Shown here piece after piece: positions 22,027 through 33,945 of a stretch of 64,000 nucleotides of DNA (positions are counted from its first letter, which is position 1; each line of letters starts with the position of its first letter). The DNA is from Mytilisepta virgata (Eukaryota; Mollusca; Bivalvia; Mytilida; Mytilidae), in the NCBI GenBank assembly GCA_028015205.1, contig CM051516.1, positions 38,702,230 through 38,766,229 of the forward strand, written 5' to 3'. The translations under genes were made by a program, and so were the position numbers. The notes beneath the pieces were generated by a model that was not told where the DNA came from, did not search any database, and worked only from the letters and a program-made list of their open reading frames with translations.

Positions 22027-22172
22027 CCCTTATACTGTTCCCAAAAGGTTTACAATTCATATCATCCACTAATACGCGTATTTATTCCTTAATTGTCCAA
22101 CGAACCCTTCCCCAAACAAACAAGACCTTAGATGGCCGATTAATATTTTTAAAAAGATCACACTGTGTATAA
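22027..22172 (+). CDS. Weak candidate terminal exon of the plus-strand secreted-protein gene
   Basis: TGTTTCTTTTGTAG is a good acceptor. Entering in phase 1, as the micro-exon at 20179-20199 requires, the frame stays open for 48 codons to a TAA, and an AATAAA follows 58 bp later (22230-22235). The combined product would be about 82 residues (27 + 7 + 48). The encoded peptide has no recognisable motif, and a minus-strand frame covers the same DNA, so this is only a hypothesis. Confidence 0.18.
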
Positions 22173-22609
22173 TTTGTTATATTTTCGCTTTTAAATGAAA
22201 CTTTACATTTCTCACAGTGCCATTTTAAAAATAAAATCGACCGAATTAAATTCTGAAAAGAATTTACTAGATATAGATTCAATCTAACACTGGCTCATAT
22301 CAATAAGTAATCTATATAGCGACCTCGCCGTTGTCAACGGATTTGAGGCTTAACTAACTGAGCATATGTTCACGAGACCAAAACATTTAACCCATGGTTA
22401 TGTGACTTTTTAATTTGTTTGCGTGATTGAAAATCGATCTGACAATTAGCGGAAGATCTATTGTTTGATTTGAAATGGGTAATATTTTTTTGGCATTCAA
22501 ACTCGAGGGCTGTCAATTTAAAGTCGATATATATTATTTTTTCTTTATCTTTAATGAAATTAAAACCTTTGAAAGTCCATTTGTCATAAAAAAAAATATG
22601 ATCATTCAC
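22082..22609 (-). other. Two adjacent minus-strand open frames, unresolved
   Basis: Frames at 22370-22609 (79 codons) and 22082-22282 (66 codons) look more protein-like than most short frames here. The second contains WHCEKCKVSFKSENITNYTQ, with a CxxC. They may be remains of one degraded coding region. I could not identify a family, start or splice sites. Confidence 0.2.
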
Positions 22610-22619
22610 TAGTGAAAAA

Positions 22620-24320
22620 GTATCTATTTTTTAAAGAGGTCTTATGTCCCAGTAAAACATAGGAAATGTGTCTTTTTCTTCACTTATACACTTAATTGAT
22701 ACTTTTATAGAAGAGAGCATCCGTTAAATTCCTACAAAGAATCTTAAATTTTTACATGTGCGCTTTCACGCGCATTATTTTTGTTTAAAAAAAATTTATA
22801 TCTGCTAATATTCAGTGTAGGATTTTTTTTTATGTTACGAAATATTAATTAACAAATTTAAGTTGACAGGCCAATGGACACGCATATAAGGCCTGAACGA
22901 TGGCGAGAGATATACTCTAATAATGAAAAATATAGCTTTGTAGAGAAATGGATCATTTTCAAAAGACTAGCGACCAAGCCATTGATCCAATATTAATTAT
23001 AAAGATCCAAAATAATCAACATATTCAGAATGAAGAGAGCGAGAGAGAGGTTAGTGTCTTATAAAGACAGAAAAATATTTTGTAATGAAATTTTGAAAAT
23101 AAATATTAAGTCAAAAATACACTTGTTTCAAACATTTTAATATTAGGCACAATTTTCATGTTAGGCCACACCAAATCGACTTTTAATTCTTTGGATTTCA
23201 CCGCTCCGATTTTCGGACTTTGTAAATAATAAGAAAATAATTTTGCTTCTTCATACTTAAAATTCTACTCAAATTCTTCATTTTTCAAGAAATTAAAAAT
23301 AAAAAGTGTTCGCCTACTCCTAGAAGTTTGTAAAGAATAGGATTTTTTTTTCATTTGTAGATATATTTTAGTTGAAAAAATTTGTGCACACGAAGGAAAA
23401 ACCAAAAGGAAAAAAAATTAAAATTAAAATTTCGCCGCTCGTAGTTATTTGCCATAAAAATCAAAAGAACTTAAAATCAATTTGGTATGGCCTAAGCTTA
23501 AAATTGATGAGTTATTCTTACTGAGACTAGATAAGCTAACAGTACCAAAGACAGTTTCATTGACATGTTTATAGACTTACAGATACTTTAAACCATACAA
23601 GGACCATTACATATTTTGTGTGTCTGTAAAATCAAATCAACGTAACATATTTTTAAGACAGCGTGTTTTTCTGTTGACAAAGGTCATACATGTACATTCC
23701 GGATTAATCGATATTTTCGACTCCTTTACCTTAGATGAAATCAAGCACTTTTCACAAAATATACAATACCAGGAAAGGTATTATTCTTGTTTGCATAGAA
23801 ATGAATGGGGTTGTGGGGACAACCCAAACAAACAAACAAACAAACAAACAAACAAAAAAATGTAATAAAAAAAACGGAATCCGCAAAGTATAAAAAAAGG
23901 TCTAAGCAGGGTCTTCAACACGACGAATGTGTATACATATTAAGTATTTAATGGTTCACATGAAAATACGCGTTCATTTCAGTAATAAAAAAATAGACAT
24001 CAAACAAGATATGGTGCATCAGATGCGCATCTTGAAGTTCATTTCTTGTCAGTAATGCTTGAAGCCAAATAAATGGTAATACGAAAATAATGTGCAAACA
24101 ACCAAATCAGCGTTAGTTGTGCAACCGGCTAAAGATACCATTTTGTAAACACTGAACTCATACCTCTGTTGGCTCAAATAGAGATAAAAACTTACAAACC
24201 AATTTATCAAATTAACCTCCCAAAAATCTCGGGTAGGGGAAGGTGGTGTCATTATTATACAAGTATGTAATTTATCCGTGATGGTCTTAAAGTATAAAGT
24301 ATGGAACACCCAAAAAATAA
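22620..24320. other. Non-coding
   Basis: A (CAAA)n tract lies at 23824-23856. A phrase GGTGCATCAGATGCGCATCT at about 24012-24032 recalls a common bivalve repeat, but its borders cannot be set. Confidence 0.4.
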
Positions 24321-24323
24321 TTC

Positions 24324-24535
24324 CGAATGTACCAAAGCGTATATGGGTCAAAATTAAAGGTCAAGAAAAAAACATTAAGTCGTGGCCACGACTTTGTAGT
24401 TATAAAAGCGTGGCCACGAGTTACTATGTCGTGGCCACGAATTACAAAGTCGTGGCCAGGATTTAAAAAGTCGTGGCGACGACTTAATTTTTTTCGACTC
24501 TTATTTGTGACCCAAATACGCTTTCATGCGAATGT
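24324..24535. mobile_element. MITE with terminal inverted repeats and 21-bp-spaced palindromes
   Basis: The ends AAAGCGTATATGGGTCAAAA (left) and the complement of GTGACCCAAATACGCTTT (right) are inverted. CGAATGT occurs on both sides (24324-24330, 24529-24535) as a likely target duplication. Inside, CGTGGCCACG or a near variant recurs at 24381, 24409, 24430, 24451 and 24472. The last three steps are exactly 21 bp. The family relative is at 37379-37535. Confidence 0.75.
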
Positions 24536-24539
24536 GCCA

Positions 24540-24965
24540 CAGAACTAAATACCACGATTAATTTTAACCCAAGAGAGCAATGCAGACGCATTAAATATAT
24601 TACCTTTGTTTCAAATTTTTTAATCTTGAATTATAAATTACACCAGCCACAACTGAACAAGGTTTGTTGAAGTGGTTTTCACAAGTAAAATTATGTAAAG
24701 GGGATTCAGATAGGCTTTTCATATGGTAAAAATTAGTACTGTAACAAATTTATAAATGGTTTACAAATATTTTAAAAAGAAATAGGCGTTCATGCATTTA
24801 ATTTGTAATACGAATTACATCGACTTTCTTATAAAGAAAGAAATGAATACCTCTGCAAAATTTATAGTTATATCACAGGTCGGCTTATTTTAGAGGTTTT
24901 GCTTAGTTAACAATGTGAAATTAAAAATACTTATTAGATTAACCTGTTAATTTCTAAAATAAACA
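24540..24965. other. Downstream flank of the 590-aa gene
   Basis: This is presumably the 3' untranslated region and flank of the minus-strand gene. An ATTAAA-like signal on the minus strand lies at 24797-24802, about 165 bp after the stop. No AATAAA is close. Confidence 0.3.
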
Positions 24966-26738
24966 TCAGCTAACGGCTGACGGATCTGCATTACCATATT
25001 CGGTATTGATATCAGATGTAAGGAATGTGCTATCACGTTCTAATTTGTCTATATTTTCACTAGCAGCTTCTCTCGTTTCTCTGTCTTTCTGAATGTCGCT
25101 TGCGTCCAAGAAAGAAATATTTGCATCCCTTACACCCGATATAATATCTGACGTTCTTGTCGATAGCGCACTTCGTTGATTTTGTTCCGTAATTTCTGTA
25201 TCCATATCTTGTGAGGACGGCTCTTCTGTTGGGAATGTAGATTGTAATCCAATATCGATTGTCGTTTTTGTAGGTTGTGTAAAAGCTGTTTGAGAATCTC
25301 CATGTAAGGCACTCTCACGTAAAACACTTTCAGTTTCTTGCGTATTCGTAACGTTGTCAAATTGACTTGGCACAGTAATTTCGTTTGTTTTAATTTTAAG
25401 CTCCTCCTCAGACTCTGACTCCTCTATATTCTCAAGTGCGCTTTCTAAGTTTGTATTTCTTGTATCGAGAACTCTTTCATCTTCTGTTCTACTTGGAATT
25501 GCCCAGTCCTGAACTTCAAGTTTTTCTGGTGTAGATTCCAAAGAAATATTTGTCTTTTCTCTTTGTTTACATCTCTTCTTTGGAGTATTTAATTGTTGTG
25601 CTTTTCTTATTTGTAATTCACCGTTTGTTAGGTTGATAGCCGGGGGTGGGTAGTATTTCGCAAGCTCATTAGGCGTTATATCAAACGGGAAATAATCACG
25701 AGATTTTCTGAATTTGTGTAAGTCAATTTTCAGCTGAAACGTTAACTGTCTTTCGATCTTTGATGCCGCACCGTATTTACTAAGCTCGTGAAGAGCATTG
25801 TCAATTTTATTTATCTGATGATATGGAGAATATGGTTCATGTGTATAATCCAAGTCTTCGAATGCCACTTCCTTTTGTCTAGTGGCTCTTTTTGTTAATG
25901 CCTGATAAGATATTTTGATAGAAGGTAATGTCCCTTTTTTATCAAAGGAATCATAATATGGTGACGAAGAACGTGTAGTTATATCCGACGGAGAAGGATT
26001 GAAGTGTTGTCTTGAAAAATAGTGTGGTAAACTTTCAGTACTTTGTAACTGTTGCCAAATGCCATTTTTCTTCATCGAATTTCTGTATGGAACAAAATAA
26101 CTAAGTGGTCGCCTAACAGTTCCGTTTCTTTTAAAGCTATCACCTCTCAAGTTAATATACATAGATGGTTCATCAATTTCCTTTCTTTCTAAGCTAGTCA
26201 TTAAACCTGTCTGAATTTTTGTCGGACTATCTGAATGTTGTATCTCATTTAAAGTCGTTTTACTTCGCTCATCTCTTGTTATAAACCCCGGTACTAAACT
26301 CTGAGAATGTTCTATTTGTTTGGGTGCTTTTGTTTCAGCAGGTGGGTGAATCAGGTTTTTAGACTTACATCTAGGTGAAATATGACCACCATGTTGATTC
26401 TTTGATTCTGGCTTTGGTTCGTTCGAACCATTTCCGACAAATAGGTCTAGTTTGTCTGGCGGTGGTGGCTCGAACGGACTAATCGGTTCCTTGTCCCTTT
26501 TCCTTCTGCTTATTAATGGTTTTGAAGGTGGTAGCATGTCATAAAAAGATGGAAGACTTTTCTCCCTCCTCCATACCTTTTTAACGAATGGCTTTAGTTC
26601 TACAATCGGCAGAGGATCGGTCGATTCATTTTCTATAATGTATTGTTTTTCTAGTGTTAAATAAGTCTTCTGACGTTTGAATTCTGTTCTACAAGCCCCA
26701 TGCGTGGTTGAGATTGACGAAAACGAACTGGCAGACAT
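24966..26738 (-). CDS. Uncharacterised, largely disordered protein, 590 aa, single exon
   Basis: I do not recognise this protein. It is the longest open frame in the window and has host-like rather than transposon-like sequence. The first ATG is at 26738; the seven codons before it are open but begin with GTG, so I start at MSASSFSSIS. The protein is rich in Ser, Lys, Glu, Pro and Thr with no predicted membrane span or signal peptide. Landmarks, numbered from that ATG, are a basic cluster SRRKRDK (about 78-83), a FEPPPP run (about 89-94), a Tyr-rich middle (SSSPYYDSF), YYPPPA (about 362-367), a lysine/arginine patch PKKRCKQREK (about 386-395) and a highly acidic IEESESEEELKIK (about 438-450). 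The C-terminal third is acidic and low in aromatics. This suggests a nuclear, cytoskeletal or scaffold protein, but that is inference only. The lack of introns could mean a retrogene. Confidence 0.75.
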   Translation of the reverse strand: MSASSFSSISTTHGACRTEFKRQKTYLTLEKQYIIENESTDPLPIVELKPFVKKVWRREKSLPSFYDMLPPSKPLISRRKRDKEPISPFEPPPPDKLDLFVGNGSNEPKPESKNQHGGHISPRCKSKNLIHPPAETKAPKQIEHSQSLVPGFITRDERSKTTLNEIQHSDSPTKIQTGLMTSLERKEIDEPSMYINLRGDSFKRNGTVRRPLSYFVPYRNSMKKNGIWQQLQSTESLPHYFSRQHFNPSPSDITTRSSSPYYDSFDKKGTLPSIKISYQALTKRATRQKEVAFEDLDYTHEPYSPYHQINKIDNALHELSKYGAASKIERQLTFQLKIDLHKFRKSRDYFPFDITPNELAKYYPPPAINLTNGELQIRKAQQLNTPKKRCKQREKTNISLESTPEKLEVQDWAIPSRTEDERVLDTRNTNLESALENIEESESEEELKIKTNEITVPSQFDNVTNTQETESVLRESALHGDSQTAFTQPTKTTIDIGLQSTFPTEEPSSQDMDTEITEQNQRSALSTRTSDIISGVRDANISFLDASDIQKDRETREAASENIDKLERDSTFLTSDINTEYGNADPSAVS

Positions 26739-28063
26739 GTTCCAAATATATATGAACACTTATATTAATGAATTATTTTATAAATTATTAACTATTATAA
26801 AATTCGTGTTTTTTCTCACACATTTTATATTATTTATTATTTTTCGGTATGGTACATATGTACGCGTTGACTTACTGTAATTTGAAAATAACTAAATCCA
26901 ACAAACGTATAATAAAAGTTAAAATCCTACTTCAATGAAATTTTCGCCACATTGTAAATGTTAAATCCTAAATGTTGACTTATTACTGTCACAATTCTTT
27001 TCACCCACGACTCTATGTTTATATTACCATTTTAAAAAAATCCAACTTTTTAAGTAAATAATAATATCCAAATCAAATATTTAAAATATATTCTCATAGT
27101 ATTTAGAAAAATTTACACAATTCTTTAAGTAAGTGTTATATCCAAGTTACAAAATAATATTTCTGGTAACCATACAAACTAATGTTCTATTCCCATTCAT
27201 TATAAACTGAAGGATTGAATATCAGAGAACTTCGACAAAACATAGAGTTCTAATCGCTCCAATGGCGTGAATATTAATTGTATTATGTTTGTACCCTTGC
27301 ATTCTGTCAAAAGGCGATATAGATTTAAACATATCGTCGTTGCCAGATCATGGACAATGTACAATGATCAATCTCTCGCCCGATTGATTTTCGTAGCGCT
27401 TCAACTTCACTATGCAGTGTTGTCGTCAAGTGCAGTGTGTTTTCATAAGAAGATCTACAATATCCGGATAAATAGAAGACTTAACACAATTTTTAACATA
27501 CGGTAACCAAATGAACGACTTCTATGTTGCAAGTTGGACTTAAAATACTAGGGTATATGATTACTGTAAGCTATTAACCAGGGTATTTAACTGATCTGAA
27601 AATCAGATTCGGGATTTAATAGATAAATAGATGCGTTTAAACTTAAGTAAACTTCAAATGTAATCAGGTTTGCGCATATCTTTGTTTATGGAAAGACGTG
27701 AATTTAAACAATTTATGATCGATATATTCGAGTAGTTCTTTTCAAATTAACATATGTTGTAACTTAAAATTGAAGTCTTTGACATCTAACAAAGGTATGT
27801 ACTCCATAAAAATATTGAGTAGTCATACTAAACTCTACAAACATGTCATTATCTCGATGATAGATATATGTTCATGAGAAGAGACATACTTTAAGAAGTG
27901 AAAAATTACGAAAGGTAAATGCATTAGTCTTGCAATGCAACATCTGGTAAGTGACATACATTGTAGTGTCACGACCACCATAGAACCTATAAGAAGCAAT
28001 GAAAATGACGTAATTCAAATGTGGGACACAAATAAAATAAATACCTCTTAAACTTATATATCA
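26739..28063. other. 5' flank of the 590-aa gene; otherwise non-coding
   Basis: On the minus strand a TTTATAAAA box lies near 26775-26785, about 40 bp before the ATG; AT-richness makes this weak. I see nothing else supportable. Confidence 0.3.
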
Positions 28064-28088
28064 CTAGACATTGAACCGGGAAAATAAG

Positions 28089-28119
<31 letters not shown>

Positions 28120-29444
28120 GTGGTGGCCATAATGACTATAAAAAGTTGTTGCGGCCATGTCATTGATGGAACAGGAACTCAATATGGATGTTGTGGCAGT
28201 CTTCCCATAAACTTTCCTGTCAAGTAGGTGGTTTCAACTGATAGTTTCATGTCTATATATGATGTAGTATTCCAGAATTGGATGTGAATGCAAACTTTAA
28301 CCAAGTCAATGAAGCGTGAAATGTAGGTCAACGTGACCCAATTGTCACATGGCTGTTCGTTACTACCGAAGATGGAAACACTGGTGAAGTAGACTATATG
28401 CTACGTAGAATTACCAAAATGGACCTTAAGGTTCCATCAAAGTCAAAATCTATGACGAAAACACAACCACATAGATTGTCAATATTTTTATTGTTACAAT
28501 TAATTCTGAACTGGAACTTGATGAAAAGCTTTCATTAAATACACATTTCATAATGCATTACCTTTTCCCTTCAGAATAAATATGAAAATGAAATTGTAGA
28601 TGTAAACATTTCCTTAGTGACGGATGAATTTTTCAAACGATGCCGTGAGTTCCGTAGAGCATATTTTTGGAAAATAATTGTTCCAATTGTTCCATTGTCA
28701 TTATGAGCAGGGCAAGCGAGGCTTAATTTCACAAATATATCCAATAATCAGACAATAAAAGCATTTTTAGTGTGTGGCTGCGTGTGATGTCCACGTTTAT
28801 ATTTATCAAAAATGTCCGAGATAAATTTCGTCATTAATGATAAAGATGACCATTTGTTAAACATATTTTTATCTAGGGCTTACAGGGAATTGTATGGTAG
28901 AGATATATTTAGACAGGTCACATTACAAATGATGTAAAAATAGATAATGGTTGGTGTTATCACTTTGTGCAAGGTAAACATCCGAGCAATCCAAAAAACA
29001 CTAAGTTAGGAATTCCTTTCAACTTTACCTTATTTCTTCATAATCTTCAAAGTTCATAACCTTTACAGTTAGGAGAAATTGCGTTATTGTTGAAAAACAA
29101 TCCTGAATACATGAAGCGGAAACATCCCACTTGAAGGGGGATGTTTTTAATTTGTTTTATTCTTCTTACAAACAGAAATACATTTAAAATAAGTGCATAC
29201 TTGTTTATTTAAATCAATTTGTTAAAATGATGCATTCGAGAACCTTCTAAGGTATGTGTTGGGAGAATTCATATCGGAAAGTGCATACAAATTCCATTTG
29301 CACATAAACAAAACTGTAGTTTAAATTTATAAATGCAGATTGTCAAATCCGATAATAACCGTTATAATCTGAACCATACATCGTTTATTTTGAACCACGC
29401 GTTTTGCCGCCTATTCGGCAAATTCGTAAATTTAGTATTATAGA
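28064..29444 (-). mobile_element. Non-autonomous Helitron, copy 1 (3' hairpin lost)
   Basis: Read on the minus strand it starts A|TCTATAATACTAAATTTACG (TC at 29444-29443) and ends TTCAATGTCTAG|T (CTAG at 28067-28064). 5'-TC, 3'-CTRR and insertion between A and T are the Helitron signature. It aligns along its full length with the copy at 38799-40169 in opposite orientation (over 90% identical by eye). It lacks the GC-rich 3' hairpin: the 11 bp between CCCG and GTTC are deleted. A T29 run (28091-28119) is expanded next to it. There is no Rep/helicase ORF, so it is non-autonomous. Confidence 0.85.
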
Positions 29445-30600
29445 TACCGAACTTTGATTTTACCCACGTGATTTTACTAGATCGGATAATTTGTGACATG
29501 ATGCATTAAAGATCTAGACTGTTAGTTGCATCACGCTGCACCATGTTTCAAATCGCACGTGTTATATTAGTTTAGTTCTGTCAATTTGTTTTATGTCTTT
29601 ATGCATTTTGCTTTGGTAAGTAATAATCTATATTTGTTACCCAGTCAGATAGATAACTACATATTTAATGTTTGTCATTTTTTCTTTATACTGAGATAGA
29701 CCATATCCATTTCTGAATCAGTTTTTGAAGGAAATAAATATAAAATGTTATACTTTGATACATAATATGAGTACATTTAAAATAACAAAATTTAAAACAC
29801 GCAAAAATCAAAGTTTCACATTTCACAATTAAGATGTATATTCGTTGACACTTAAACCATTTCCTTTATTTTTATCATAAGTAGATTATTCTGGTAATGG
29901 GTTAGATAACGAATGACGTTTTTAAAAAATGTGTATAAAGCAATACATGAGGAATGCTGAATATATAGTAGTACGACTTAAATAGTATTAAAAAGCCGGT
30001 TTACAAATGCATGACTCGCAAGTTTGGAATCCAACAGATGACACTAAAAAGTTATAACTCGTAAGGCCATAAAAATCAAACAGAAAAAATAACACTGGAG
30101 TTCGGGCATAATGAAAATTATGTGGATGTTTGGATATATCGAATTTTCCCGCACCTGGATTAAAATAATGATTAACTTGTTAGCGAATTTGGCCTTATCT
30201 AATATAGACATGCATCAAAACATCTGTACATTCAATATTTCAAAATTGGATAAACCGCAACATGTCCAAACAGAATTTGATGCATTGATTAACCCCAAAA
30301 GGATCAGGTAAAGAAGCGAATTGTATCGTCACAGTACCCGAATGGTGACCATTTTGATTGTTTTGTGTATTGAATTCAGAAAAAAAATGTGTCTATCAAA
30401 ATTTGCAGAAATACAGTATTTTTACTTCTGTGGAAGGCCTTCAATTCTGGATATTTAGTTGAGTTTAGTGAACCTTGTGTGCGTAATCTGTGAATATAAC
30501 AATGTTGGCACCGTCGGCTAATTGAAAAGGAGACGAAACCTGGGACCCATTTTCGTAGTATTGATAATAAACTACCAGCTGGGGAAGTTTGAGAAATATT
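29445..30600. other. Non-coding
   Basis: A 66-codon frame at 30111-30311 is unsupported. I see nothing else. Confidence 0.35.
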
Positions 30601-30897
30601 TCACCGTGGCTTCAAAATATCCCGATTTATGCCAAATATTTTGCCACGAGCCATAGCGATCCTACCTGTGGTTGAAGGGGGTGACACAGGTTTACTCATT
30701 TCCCAAACTTTTTTATCCATTTTTCCAACTTCCCACTTTTTACCAGATTTGGGTTTTCCATAATGATCCGTTTGGGGCCACCCAGATCTGTCTGCTTGCT
30801 TTTTTGTGGTTCCACTGCACTTAGCTATGGATTTATGTTTTTGCATGTTACATTGGGTCTTTATGCCATTACTCCCGACATTACCCCATATCTTCAC
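30601..30897 (-). CDS. Hypothetical 98-residue open frame, unclear status
   Basis: The frame is Lys/Gly rich (WPQTDHYGKPKSGKKWEVGK) and lies in DNA of higher GC than its surroundings, which is why I list it. There is no signal peptide, no recognised domain and no splice site clearly bounding it. It abuts a dispersed repeat at about 30995 and may itself be repeat-derived. I do not recognise it. Confidence 0.18.
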   Translation of the reverse strand: MKIWGNVGSNGIKTQCNMQKHKSIAKCSGTTKKQADRSGWPQTDHYGKPKSGKKWEVGKMDKKVWEMSKPVSPPSTTGRIAMARGKIFGINRDILKPR

Positions 30898-30994
30898 CTT
30901 TTTTCATGTGTAATAGCTGATGACATTTGATCCTCAATAATGATCAATAATCTTCCAATCATTTTTAGAGAGGGGCTAATGGAATATCATCGAC

Positions 30995-31400
30995 GTGCCA
31001 GTTCTCAGTTACTAATTTACATAAGGTCATATATTTTTGTGTGCAGTTGCATGTTGAAAATACTGACTACTAAGATGAAGCTCACATGACTCATATTAAA
31101 CGGTTCACTGGTTTTTAAGTTTTATGTCAAAAATCAGTTTTAACATACAAATTAAAGTGACCTACATTTTTTCACTTGGTGTGAAGATGCATCTCAGGGA
31201 GTAACACAGTCGTCCACCAAAATTGTCTCACTCTGACCTACTTACTGCGCTTCATTGACTTCGGTTAAATTTAACGTCAGCGTTAAGTTCTCCGATACCA
31301 ATCGACTTACAATCATATTACTTGGTGTCAGGGATATCTCGGGGAGTAACACAGCCTCCCACCAAAATTATGTCACTCTGACCTACTTAGGCCCCGACCA
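30995..31400 (-). repeat. Dispersed repeat, minus-strand copy with a ~150-bp internal duplication
   Basis: It is the reverse-complement relative of 6956-7300. TCTCAGGGAGTAACACAG... GACCTACTTA at about 31190-31245 is repeated as TCTCGGGGAGTAACACAG... GACCTACTTA at about 31337-31390, so about one and a half units are present. It is non-coding. Confidence 0.7.
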
Positions 31401-32830
31401 TTTTATTACCGAGCCGGGCCTGGGATTTTTGTGCATGATTATATATTTTTTTCAGGTCTGGAGAAAATCAAATTATTTTTTTTCACACTTCAAGCAAAGT
31501 ATATTTTTTCCCCAAGAAAACAAAAATGAGATTTTTTTTTCTTAGATTTTTCATTGAATATTCTATATATAACTGTTCAAGCGGGAATAATATTTCTGTA
31601 GAACAATGCATGGCTCTGCTTATAACCGTGTTGTTCAATGTTTTTAATTTCCATATAGACCGTAGACATATGACTTAATATAACGTTTTCTTTATGAAAA
31701 AACATATGTAATCCCAAATATATAATTATAATTAGAACTCGCATACGTTACCAAAATAGAGGAACTGCACATCTTTGTGTTGTGAAAGTGAATTGTCCTA
31801 TATGATTTATAACATTTAAAGTAGCATCAGCATATTAATTAGAAGAAATTTATAAGTTATCCAGAAGGAGTTTACGGTGCGGGAATGGGGGGGGGGGGGG
31901 GGGGGTGGCAATACCACACAGTTACTTTTTTTTACCCATGAAGGGTTGATGGCATAATGAATAGGTAAAAGGAACAAAAAGTAAGAATTTTTTCATCAAA
32001 TGGAAGAGGCTTTGGGAATTTATACTGGGGAGCACATATTTTTTTTCAATATTCATGATTATGTTATTTTTTCCAACATAATGTAATCATTTTTTTTTTT
32101 TCAGGTCAAGCTGGACATTTTTTTTTTTGAAAAAATCACCTCCGATATGCTACGTAGATAGCGTAGCAAAATGGCGTTGATGTCAATAAAATATCGAGAA
32201 AAAAACCCTTTTGTATGGAAATACTCCTATTACTTCTAGAACATCGCTCCGGACTTTGTACAAATTTCGTACGCAGGCTAAAATATTTTTTTTATGAATT
32301 TAGATAAATATCAAGTAATTTTGATTTCTTACAATTTTTGATACAAGCTAGCATGAATTTTTAGGGCTATCTAGCCTTATGCAGCAGCTAAGCTAGCCAA
32401 GCGTTCAATAGTAAAAAGCTAAGTGGCCCTACGTAGCAGATCTAAGATATTGAACACACCCCTGGGATGTTGACCGAAAGCGTTTGGAGCAGGTCATATT
32501 AGAATTGAAATTGCATAATTATTTGTCCGTATCAAATTTCAAACTTTTAAAAACAAAGCCCATATTAAGTCTTACATTAGAAGTCATTTCTAGTCGTAAG
32601 GGTGGCAATCATTGTAGTGCAGCATACGGTAAGAAAAGTTTTTAGGTTTTTATCCGTAGTGTGTGATAATTGGTAAACAGACATCCTTGAAATGTTTCAT
32701 GCACAATTGAAAGATATAGTTCCTGAATTCAAAAGTGACTTTTTATCCCATTTGTTAAAATATTAAACCTATTGAAATCTTTATAAAAGGATTTTATTCT
32801 ACAGTTTACGCAACATATAAAATTCATTAG
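31401..32830. other. Non-coding, T- and G-run rich
   Basis: It holds a G19 run (31887-31905) and several T-runs with TTCAGGTC phrases (31450, 32100) that resemble the interior of the GGGAGCAACC MITE. No element borders are visible. Confidence 0.4.
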
Positions 32831-32835
32831 GTATA

Positions 32836-33290
32836 ATGATTTTATCTTTTCTAGCTAATAACTTTACGATCCTTTTCTCCAAGTCGAACAAAAAGTATCC
32901 CATTTTGTTTATTCCTTTCTACACAAATAGACTTTATATTGACTTATTATACAAAGGGGATTTAGAATCAGTAATGAAGTATAAGTACACTCATTTGACC
33001 TTTGACGTATTAGACCATCTTTTTCTTCACTTGTAGAATTTCTTTTAATGTATCATCCCGCTGAAAAAAGATCTAGTGGTCGATAATGAGCTTATATTAA
33101 CACCAGTTGATAAGGTTTTAATCCATCGCAAGTTGTCCTGGAAACATAAACCCTCCGACACTATCTTCGAAGAGTTTTCAAAGATATCTACAAGCTAACG
33201 CCAACTTACCTCTTTATTATCGCTTCAATTCCGTGCCCCCAGTGCCACATGATCACCCTCCCAACATATGGCATTATATACGGTGTAAGT
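32836..33290 (+). pseudogene. Degraded coding region of unknown, probably mobile-element, origin
   Basis: An open frame of 66 codons (contains PFYTNRLYIDLLYKGDLESV) is followed, after a stop and a shift, by a second protein-like stretch (DNELILTPVDKVLIHRKLSW, SDTIFEEFSKIST) that ends in another stop, and then PPNIWHYIRCKCKL. The three pieces read as one broken protein. Position next to a dispersed repeat and the damage suggest a transposon relic. I cannot name the family. Confidence 0.45.
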
Positions 33291-33309
33291 GTAAACTGAG
33301 ATCCATAAT

Positions 33310-33650
33310 TTATAGAATATTATATAAGAAAACATAAAATAATAGGTAACAATAACCCAAACTGGTGTTGTTTTTTTTCTGCAACAAATATCGGCAAAAG
33401 GATATCGAAACGACAAAACAGTGGGAAAAGTCCACAAATTCGAAATCCAAGGAAAAGTTATGAGAATGGAACGTAACAAACAAACGCCACAAAGATACAT
33501 GTATAACTAAACGAATAAAAAGGTATTATAAACTAAACAAAACTAGAACAAGACAGCACATGCAGAAACTAAAGCGCTAGCATTAAAAACTGGGAATACC
33601 GGAAGTGTAGGCATGTCCTGTTCTGTTAACGGCACCCGTCACATTGCCAG
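33310..33650. repeat. Dispersed repeat, copy 2 (partner at 21.47-21.7 kb)
   Basis: It has the same phrases as the first copy, in the same orientation, including ACAAAACAGTGGGAAAAGTC and ACTAAAGCGCTAGCA. Confidence 0.65.
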
Positions 33651-33945
33651 TGTGTAAAAACCAGTAAAGTGTCAGGTCCGGTATGGTGTCAATTCCAGAA
33701 GGATGCGAAATATAAATGAAGATATCTAGTCTCATTCGCGAGATAGAAAACCAATTTGTAATGACGATCGTAAAACTTTTGGAGTGATGAAATTCAACAG
33801 AGGGTGAACATAACCCTATCTTAGAACATGTAGAAGTTTATGTTACAGCAATCTCGCCCTGCATAGAAAGTCGCCGTATAAATCACATACGCGGCGGTAA
33901 CGAATCATCTTTGAAATGTACCCCCCATAGGCATTACTGAGTCTT

